A stretch of 64,000 nt of DNA, from NCBI GenBank assembly GCA_027972325.1, contig JAPMOS010000071.1:31001-95000 (forward strand), read 5' to 3'. Below the pieces are notes generated by a model. The model saw only the letters and a program-made list of their open reading frames with translations, did not search any database and was not told where the DNA came from. Made by a program: the position numbers and the translations under genes. Shown one piece after another: positions 30,303 through 64,000 of the stretch (position 1 is the first letter of the stretch; every line of letters begins with the position of its first letter). The DNA comes from Paratrimastix pyriformis (taxonomy: Eukaryota; Preaxostyla; Paratrimastigidae).

Positions 30303-31586
30303 GGACGATGATGACTGGATGATGATGATTGGATGATGATGATTGGATAATGATGATGATGATGACAGGATGATGATGATGACAGGGATGATGATGATGA
30401 CAGGATGATGATGATGAGGATGATTGGATGATGCTGGTGATGATTGAAGATGGTGATGACGATTGGATGATGATGCCAGACCATGGTCCGACCAACTGCT
30501 GGTTGCCGGAGGGGCTGCGGCCCCCGTAGGTTGGGGCGGCGGGGGTGAGGGGGATGGAGACGAGGCCGGGGAGAGCGCCGCCGGCGAGGTGGATGATGCC
30601 GGGGGTGGGAGCACCTCGTCCCTGCAAGACAAGGGGGGGAGGCAGGGGATCGTGTGGTGAGTGGATGATGCCGGGGGTCGGGGCGGTGAAGTGGTGGAGG
30701 AGGGCAGGCGATGAACGGACGATTCGAGTTCCTGATAGAGCCCCGCCAATGGGTCCTCGTCCACGGCCGTCGTGTGCCGTGCCGACGAGAGCTCCCGAAA
30801 TGGCGGTGGTGTCTGCAGAACCCCCAGAGTTGAATCCACGTCCGGCATTTTGGAAAAATCGTGGAGGAGACACAGACCCTTTGGGGGGTGCCAAGGGGTG
30901 CAGGTGATGGGGGCAGTCCCACGGGGGTCTTGCTACTCGATAGTCCAGAATCGGGAGTTGATGTGGGTATCACCTCGGGTTGTATCGCAATCCAACTCAC
31001 GTGGTCTTTGCACCACCGAACAAGTTTATACAGGCGGGACATGGCCTCGGAGGGATCCTCTTGATGGAGTGGGAGTCGTGCGTAGAGCAGACGCAGTGCG
31101 AAGGGAATAAAAAGTTCTGTGGATGGGACGGGAGAGAGAGACGATCAGATCATCTGCGAAGGCCGACCGGACCATGTGATGTCAGCATGATTGAGGAAAA
31201 TGGGGCGAACTCGACGTCCACCTCTGAATATTTCCCTAATTTGTACCAACAAATGGCTCGGCACATGAGAATCCGTGGCCGATGGGTGTGCCAGAGAGCT
31301 TGGGGAAGGAGATCGGTCAAATCGAGGGCCGACATCCAGGACTCGTGTTGCTGTGGGATGGATGAGGGGACTGGAGAGAGGGGGCGAAAAATTACAGAAC
31401 CATCAAAAGCTTCAGAGATTGCACCGTCTTCGGGAGGTCCGAGGCGCGCAAACGAGGTCGAGATTGCACATTCCGGGTGAGGAAAGCCAGCACGGGGTCC
31501 GAAAGGGACGGAGCAGCCGGGGGAGGTTTCCTGTAGGTGGCAGGAGGGGGCTGAAACTCTGTGGAAAACTGCGAGAGCGGATCCAC
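28059..31586 (-). CDS. TRAPPC12: TRAPP complex subunit 12 (TPR protein)
   Basis: Metazoan-type TRAPPIII subunit acting in ER-Golgi transport. Start ATG 31586 (MDPLSQFSTEFQPPPA), stop TAA 28059-28061. Blocks in order: 31586 to about 31395; about 31345-31173 (WYKLGKYSEVDVEFAPF); about 31110-30993 (PFALRLLYARLPLHQEDPSE, RLYKLVRW), the family's FxxRxLxAxLP-xxxxxP-xxxxRLYK segment; about 30850-30640 and 30640-30480, less conserved; about 30200-30070 (LVRVYLALATFHTGRKDYAL, TPR); about 29890-29810; 29545-29435 (QMGDLAGAQRAVARME); 29240-29100 (AIGHFKAVLELEPTNTAAAN, TPR); 28825-28730 (VDEAITTLEQCIREDPYHTL, TPR); about 28285-28059 (LLDNLAQLYDIGHPRATERK). The C-terminal TPRs match the family's last three repeats. 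Some middle exons are uncertain. Confidence 0.9.
28480..28705. repeat. CACCTCAGTCATCACCCCAG-type tandem repeat
   Basis: Degenerate 25-30 bp units (CATCCACCACCTCAGTCATC, CCAGGGGCACC) in a TRAPPC12 intron. Confidence 0.82.
28980..29150. repeat. Duplicated exon end plus donor flanking (GATGCT)n
   Basis: The end of TRAPPC12 exon 29240-29100 with its donor (plus-strand ATTGGCGGCGGCTGTGTTCG) appears again at about 28998-29017, separated by GATGCT hexamers. Confidence 0.88.
29545..29795. repeat. (GAT)n array with TTGGATGAT and CTGGATGAT
   Basis: Intronic GAT array; GATTGGATGAT units at regular 13-16 bp spacing. Confidence 0.92.
30225..30480. repeat. (GAT)n array with GACAGGATGAT variants
   Basis: Intronic GAT array in TRAPPC12, with several GATGACAGGATGATGATGA units. 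Confidence 0.92.
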
Positions 31587-31631
31587 TTCAAGAGGCGAAG
31601 AAAGGGATAGCCTGTTTGACCCGCAGGGACC
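31587..31631. promoter_or_regulatory. Divergent intergenic promoter region, 45 bp
   Basis: Only 45 bp separate the TRAPPC12 ATG (31586, minus) from the GCIP-like ATG (31632, plus), the tightest divergent pair in the window. Confidence 0.5.
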
Positions 31632-32777
31632 ATGACCTCAGAGCGAAAACCTTACGCCGCCCTTGAGCGGCTGAGTGAGTTCTGCCATTCATGCACGCAA
31701 TCGGTCGGGCATGTTGCGGGACCTTTACGAATTCCGCCAACAAGGGAACAGCTCGAAGATCTCGCCCGGCATCTGCACAACTCATCGGGTAAGCTTGCCC
31801 TGATGTTTGCCAAGATCATCCCCGATGAACCCGTATGTGCCCCAATGATCGCCACCTTTCAGGACGCCGTGGGACACCTGTGCACTTATTTCTCCACTTT
31901 ATCGTCGTACGCCTCCGCTGTCCTCCGCGTCCGCATTCAGGAGGAGGCCGTGGGGATTTTCACTGCCATTGAGGAATACGTTGAGGCACTCTCGCTGGCC
32001 TGCGTCACCCAGACCGTCCCCGAAGACAATGCCCACGTCGCCAAGCTCTGGGATCGATGCGATTCCGTGGCGCGGATGGAACTCACCAACCGCGAGGCCG
32101 TTCTGAGGCGACTCAAGGTGGTGTTTTCCCAGATGTCCGACGTGCAACGAGAGATTTCCGAAATCACTCCGTCCACCACCGGCAAAGCATCGGACGCATC
32201 CCCGCCGGCGGCCGCTCCGCCCCCGGCCGTTGAGGGTGTGACCCACGACGAGGACGACGAGGACGAGGACGACTTTTTCGATGATGACGAGGACGAGTGG
32301 GACCCGGTGGAGTTCTCCCGGGTACCCTGCGTCGGGTTGCTGGTGAAGGTGGGCAACAGCCTCATCAACAAGCTCACCACCAGCTTTGTACCTGCCTGCG
32401 CTTTTGCGGACCTTCCCCCGTCGACTGCCGCCGCCGCCGCCACCACCACCACCCCTGCCACCGCCACTGCCACCATCCCGTCCACGGCTGCCGCCGTTGT
32501 CGCTGCGACCCCGGTCCCCCTTCTCGATGACCTGGTTCCCCTGTGCCAGACGTGTGCGGAGTGCGCCGACACTCTGATGGTGTCGCTGTACCCCCCGCAG
32601 AACGTCACGGCGCTGGCGACGAACAGCCGCGAGTACCTGGGGGCATGCCGGCACATTCTGGGGGTGGTCCGCGGGCTGGCCACCGCCCACCCGGAGGTCT
32701 CTGCGGCATGGGTGGAAGTGGTGGAACGACTCTTGCAACAAGCACACACCGATCTGGGCAAGGCCCTCCATCAATGA
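31632..32777 (+). CDS. GCIP / cyclin-D1-binding-protein-1-like, intronless
   Basis: A single 381-residue frame from ATG 31632 to TGA 32775-32777, the only intronless protein gene here. Helical throughout: about residues 20-190 with AVGHLCTYFSTLSSYASAVL and LRRLKVVFSQMSDVQREISE, an acidic stretch DEDDEDEDDFFDDDEDEWDP (about residues 204-223), FSRVPCVGLLVKVGNSLINK, an Ala/Thr-rich linker, then LDDLVPLCQTCAECADTLMV SLYPPQN and a final helix. The acidic centre and the LDDLV..C..CxECAD..V.SLYPPQ motif match the GCIP family (Grap2 and cyclin-D-interacting). Family members bind cyclin D or HLH proteins in animals; the role here is unknown. Confidence 0.75.
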   Translation: MTSERKPYAALERLSEFCHSCTQSVGHVAGPLRIPPTREQLEDLARHLHNSSGKLALMFAKIIPDEPVCAPMIATFQDAVGHLCTYFSTLSSYASAVLRVRIQEEAVGIFTAIEEYVEALSLACVTQTVPEDNAHVAKLWDRCDSVARMELTNREAVLRRLKVVFSQMSDVQREISEITPSTTGKASDASPPAAAPPPAVEGVTHDEDDEDEDDFFDDDEDEWDPVEFSRVPCVGLLVKVGNSLINKLTTSFVPACAFADLPPSTAAAAATTTTPATATATIPSTAAAVVAATPVPLLDDLVPLCQTCAECADTLMVSLYPPQNVTALATNSREYLGACRHILGVVRGLATAHPEVSAAWVEVVERLLQQAHTDLGKALHQ

Positions 32778-32990
32778 GAGTTGGCGGACGATTGGCATCA
32801 ATTCCCTCCCTCCCTCCTCCTCCTCATCTTCCTCATCTTCCTCCTTCTTATTTTTTCTCTTCTTTTTGGTTCGCTTTTTCTTACCAGCCAACACGAACAC
32901 GCTCATTTTTCTGCTCCGGCATTTCCGCTTACACCCCGGGGGCGCATCGACTGATCAAAGCCGCTATTTCCGGCAGCCAGTTTCGGGCGA

Positions 32991-47683
<14,693 letters not shown>

Positions 47684-48004
47684 AAAAGACGGGGGGGTGC
47701 GGGTGGCTTCTCGTCAAAACCGGCTCTTTTCTCTTTTTATATGCAGATATGAAAGCAAAGTTGACCGATCTTCTGGCAAGGAAATATGAAGCGACGGGGA
47801 CAAAGAGGATCGGAAGATTGGAGAAAGACGCAGGGAGAGATGATGGGGAAATGGGGGTGAGCCCTACAAATCTTCTTCTGTATTCTCAGTCTCGTATTAA
47901 TGCAACCTAGTCGGCTCACTCGAAGATCGCCAGTTTCGTGCGATTTTCCAGCCTCGTGGCAGTGAGGGATCAACCCCCGGTCATAACGTTAGTTAGTGAA
48001 TTGA

Positions 48005-49306
48005 ATGAAGCAGCACGGGACAAAATCGGTAAACAAATGGAAGGCGCGCGATCCTTTTTGTCGGGAAATTGTTACGAATGTGTCGAAGATGGTTTCTGGA
48101 GATTTTCCCGGCAAATGGCTTTTTGCAAAGGATATTACGCATGAAACTCTCAAAATCTACAAAAAGCTGATCCCTGAGCCATTTAGGAAGGGATTTTATC
48201 AATGGTTCAATGTCCGCGATGAATTTCACTTGAAAAACTGCCCCATCATCTCGTCTTTTTAGAATACCAAATTCGCTCACAACTGCGACAACGTGGCGGA
48301 CTGGTTGGTGGAGATCGATCAGCTGCCAAGGAAGTCCCGTCATCGGTTTGTGGATGCTTTCGCACACCTTCATTTTTTTCCAAAAAAAAAAAAACAAAAC
48401 TTCCATCAGCCCTCCCAAGTGGTACCTTGACGAACTGCTCCGTCCGGGCGACATTACCCCGGCACCCACCCCAGCTTTCGTGCCACCGCCGGTTCAACCT
48501 GAGATCCAGCCATCAGAATGCGAAGAACCCAACGCCGAAGCGGCGAAGATGGCGATCATGACCCCGGGTGATGTCGATGCCTGCCTCCCCAAACCGGTCG
48601 TCACGCTGGGGGACCTGCGACTCGACGGCGCGTCGCTTTTCGATGACGATGGTGGCCAAAGCGAGCAGGTCAGTTTTTTTTTTGTTTGATCTCAAAATAT
48701 CACAATTTCCCCCCTTCATGACAAGGCTGTCGGCTCTCCCGAGTGGAACCCGATTGACCTCAGGGGGATCACCCCGGATTGGATGCGGGACCCGCAGGAG
48801 TGGCTGACCGAACCGTCCGTGGCTCTTACCCCGGCCCGCTGGCTGAGATCGACCCCGAGGCGGCTGTCATCCTCCGCCCCCCTGTGTCGACATTCCCACC
48901 GGTGAATGCCGCGATCACCGGCCAAGTGGCTATCGCCCCCTGCCGACCCTTGGCGGCAATTACCACCAAACAGGCGACCCCGGGACCAGTGGTGGCTGTC
49001 ACCCCTCCCGCGGGGTACCATACTCCCATGGGGTACCATCCTTCCGCGGGGTACCAGACTCCAGTGGGTTATCATCCTCATCCGGAGTCCCAGACTCCTC
49101 CCGCGAATCAGACTCCCGCGGGGTACCATCCTCCCGCGGGGTACCAGACTCCAATGGGTTATCCTCACCCGGGGTATCAGACTCCCGCGGGGTCCTATGC
49201 CCTATGCTGCCTCCTCCGTGGCGATGTCTGGGGGCTGTGCCCCCCGCTGCCCCGGAATCTCAATGAGGCTGCCGCCTTGTTCGCCCCGATGGGAGAGTGT
49301 GGGTAA
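48005..49306 (+). CDS. Unidentified protein, 4 or more exons, Pro-rich tail
   Basis: Start ATG 48005, immediately preceded by an in-frame TGA. Exons 48005-48211, 48263-48345 and 48410-48668 join with matching phases (0, 2, 0), with donors GTCCGC, GTTTGT and GTCAGT. Text includes KWLFAKDITHETLKIYKK, EPFRKGFYQWFN, CDNVADWLVEIDQLPRKSRH and PPKWYLDELLRPGDITPAPT, then an acidic end LDGASLFDDDGGQSEQ. Exon 4 begins 48726 (AVGSPEWNPIDLRGITPDWM). From about 48810 two readings compete: the same frame stops at about 48904, or a further splice enters a frame with Gly-Tyr-x-Thr-Pro repeats (49006-49200) ending at 49306. No family recognised; the second half is especially uncertain. Confidence 0.55.
49006..49200. 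repeat. GGGGTACCATCCTCCCGC-type minisatellite
   Basis: About nine 18-21 bp units alternating GGGGTACCA and GGGTTATC cores. In one frame they encode GYHTPMGYHPSAGYQTP repeats. Confidence 0.85.
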
Positions 49307-49611
49307 CGAAGGTTTTCTCCGTGTTGCCCTCCGCATACTACGTGCGTTGCATGGATGCGGATCGCAGAAGATGATCAATGCGAATGAAACTTAGATTGGT
49401 GAGGATGGGCACGATGTGCATCGCTTGAAATCTCCGCGACATCTTGGCCCGATGATGACTGGATGATGATGTGGGGCATGAGGCGGATGGATATGACAGA
49501 CACTCCGCGGAGGTGAATCTTCGAAGCACTCTGGCCGCGGAGCCGTCGGAACTTGACAGGACATCTTAATGTAACCCCTGGTGAAATCTACTGACCCAAT
49601 CATTTTTCGCC

Positions 49612-50672
49612 ATGAAGTGGAGCAGTCCATTTTTGCTTGGCCCTGTTCTCGGAGCTTTGTACTATTATTTGATTAGGCCGATATTTGTCGCCGAATCGGT
49701 CAAACATCCTCGACACGTGTACATTTCCGGTGCATCCTCTGGGATCGGATCGGCGCTGGCTTTAGAGTACGCCAAAAGGGGGACTCGCAGACTTTCTTTA
49801 ACTGGGAGGAATTTCGATCGTCTCGAGAAGGTGAAAAATGACATTCTCTCACGATACCCCTCCGTCAAGGCTCGTTTCAATTATTTTCTTGTCATTATTT
49901 TTTCGTCTTCAGATCGAGTTAGGACTCCACGATACTCGCGATGGGCCTGCCCAAAGAGAATATATTTGGCGTGTAAATGCTATGATGCCCATCGACCTTG
50001 TGATTGCCAATGCTGGCGTGGGCCCTGATCGGGCCACCACTTTAGAAGATAGTTCTCACATTGTTACCGATGTCTGTACCGAATCATCGCTCGAGTCACC
50101 CACATTGAGAATCACCCACCTAGGTGAATTATCTGGGGACATTGAAAACAGTGTTCCCTGCACTGGACTGTTTCACAAAGCGCGGTCGGGGCCAGTTAGC
50201 AATCGTTGGTTCCTGTGCCGCATATATGGTCCGGTGTGCTGTCAGTACGTCAGATCCTCATCTCCCTCTCCCGACAGGGCATCCCCTTCATGCCCGAGTA
50301 TTGTGCCGCCAAGGCGGCTCTAGCCACATTCGCAGAAGGCCTTAGGTTTCGCTATGGACGCTCTGCGATCCGTGTGAGCATCATCATGCCGGGATGCGTG
50401 GGCACACCCATGCTCGCCACCGCCATGCAACGGGTCTGTTTTTTTTCTTCCTTTTCGTTTGAGTCTCACCAACCCCTTGGCGTTAGGCGTTTTTCACGTG
50501 GACGCCTGCCCGCGCGGCTCGCTTTATCGTCCGCGGACTGGCCGCAGATCACAAGGAAATTGCCTTCCCCTGCATTCTGGCCATCGTTATGAGGTGTTGG
50601 GGAGCTGTACCTGCTTTTCTCAAGGATGCTTGCGCGTTTGCCCTGGGACCCCTTTTTCTCCGAGCACTGTAA
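49612..50672 (+). CDS. Membrane-anchored short-chain dehydrogenase/reductase
   Basis: NAD(P)-dependent oxidoreductase of the classical SDR fold. Exons 49612-49863, 49913-50062, 50124-50228, 50278-50433 and 50487-50672 are all whole codons, giving 282 residues. Residues 6-27 are hydrophobic (FLLGPVLGALYYYLIRPIFV), a likely ER signal anchor. Cofactor motif SGASSGIGSA (39-48), ANAG (116-119), catalytic Ser164 (IVGSCAAYM), Tyr177 and Lys181 (YCAAK). A second hydrophobic segment near the C-terminus (IAFPCILAIVMRCWGAVPAF) suggests another membrane contact. The layout is like 3-dehydrosphinganine reductase or 11-beta-HSD type enzymes; the substrate cannot be told from sequence. A shorter first exon ending at 49830 would also keep frame. 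DCAF1 starts 99 bp downstream. Confidence 0.9.
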
Positions 50673-50771
50673 GAGTGTCGTTTTCCTCTCTTTCACAAGA
50701 CAGGGACAGACCAAAGTACCCCCGAAGGTCAGAGCGACAGTTTGCAGGGTTCACGGCCGTTTCCTTTCTGG

Positions 50772-64000
<13,229 letters not shown>

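Noticed and set aside
49391-49611. Small minus-strand gene between the unidentified gene and the SDR
   Set aside because: Short frame without family resemblance; the stretch is better read as 3' UTR plus promoter.

Overview
This is a eukaryotic nuclear fragment. It carries spliced genes (CAG acceptors, protein families joined across introns with consistent phase), four tRNA genes, no operons, and introns loaded with microsatellites. Exons are GC-rich. The gene content (pecanex, TRAPPC12, DCAF1, Trm13, a GCIP-like protein) is broadly eukaryotic. Most 5' splice sites I could place read GTCYG rather than GTRAG. Entamoeba is known for GTTTGT donors, so a free-living archamoeba-like protist (Mastigamoeba type) is my best guess; this is inference, and a metamonad or another GC-rich protist is possible.

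Layout. 0.7-3.0 kb (-): dihydropyrimidinase/hydantoinase, running off or fading at the left end. 3.05-5.62 kb (+): secreted or ER-targeted glycerophosphodiester phosphodiesterase-like protein. 6.3-18.5 kb (-): a very large, many-exon gene I cannot identify. 18.6-20.6 kb (+): Trm13-type tRNA 2'-O-methyltransferase. 21.0-27.8 kb (-): a gene whose N-terminus is a CHAT protease-like domain with His and Cys in place, followed by a Pro/Thr linker and an RNI-type leucine-rich-repeat tail built from identical 84-nt exons. 27.9 kb: tRNA-Arg. 28.06-31.59 kb (-): TRAPPC12. 31.63-32.78 kb (+): intronless GCIP/cyclin-D1-binding-like protein. 32.99-47.68 kb (+): pecanex, with three tRNA genes inside its introns. 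48.0-49.3 kb (+): unidentified gene. 49.61-50.67 kb (+): membrane-anchored short-chain dehydrogenase/reductase. 50.77 kb to the right edge (+): DCAF1, ending in the window at the start of its LisH region.

Architecture. Genes are closely spaced: three divergent pairs are 45, 79 and 83 bp apart, and SDR to DCAF1 is 99 bp. Introns, in contrast, hold nearly all the repeats: (ATC)n/(GAT)n arrays, minisatellites, a palindromic ATTATGGGA...TCCCATAAT family, a dispersed GACATGCTGTGTATTTGC element, and, most unusually, tandem copies of exon edges together with their splice sites. The exon-edge duplications, the C at donor position +3, the palindrome family and the CHAT-LRR gene are the observations most worth following up. 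The genes serve separate housekeeping roles (pyrimidine/hydantoin catabolism, lipid metabolism, tRNA modification, ER-Golgi transport, ubiquitination) and show no joint pathway.
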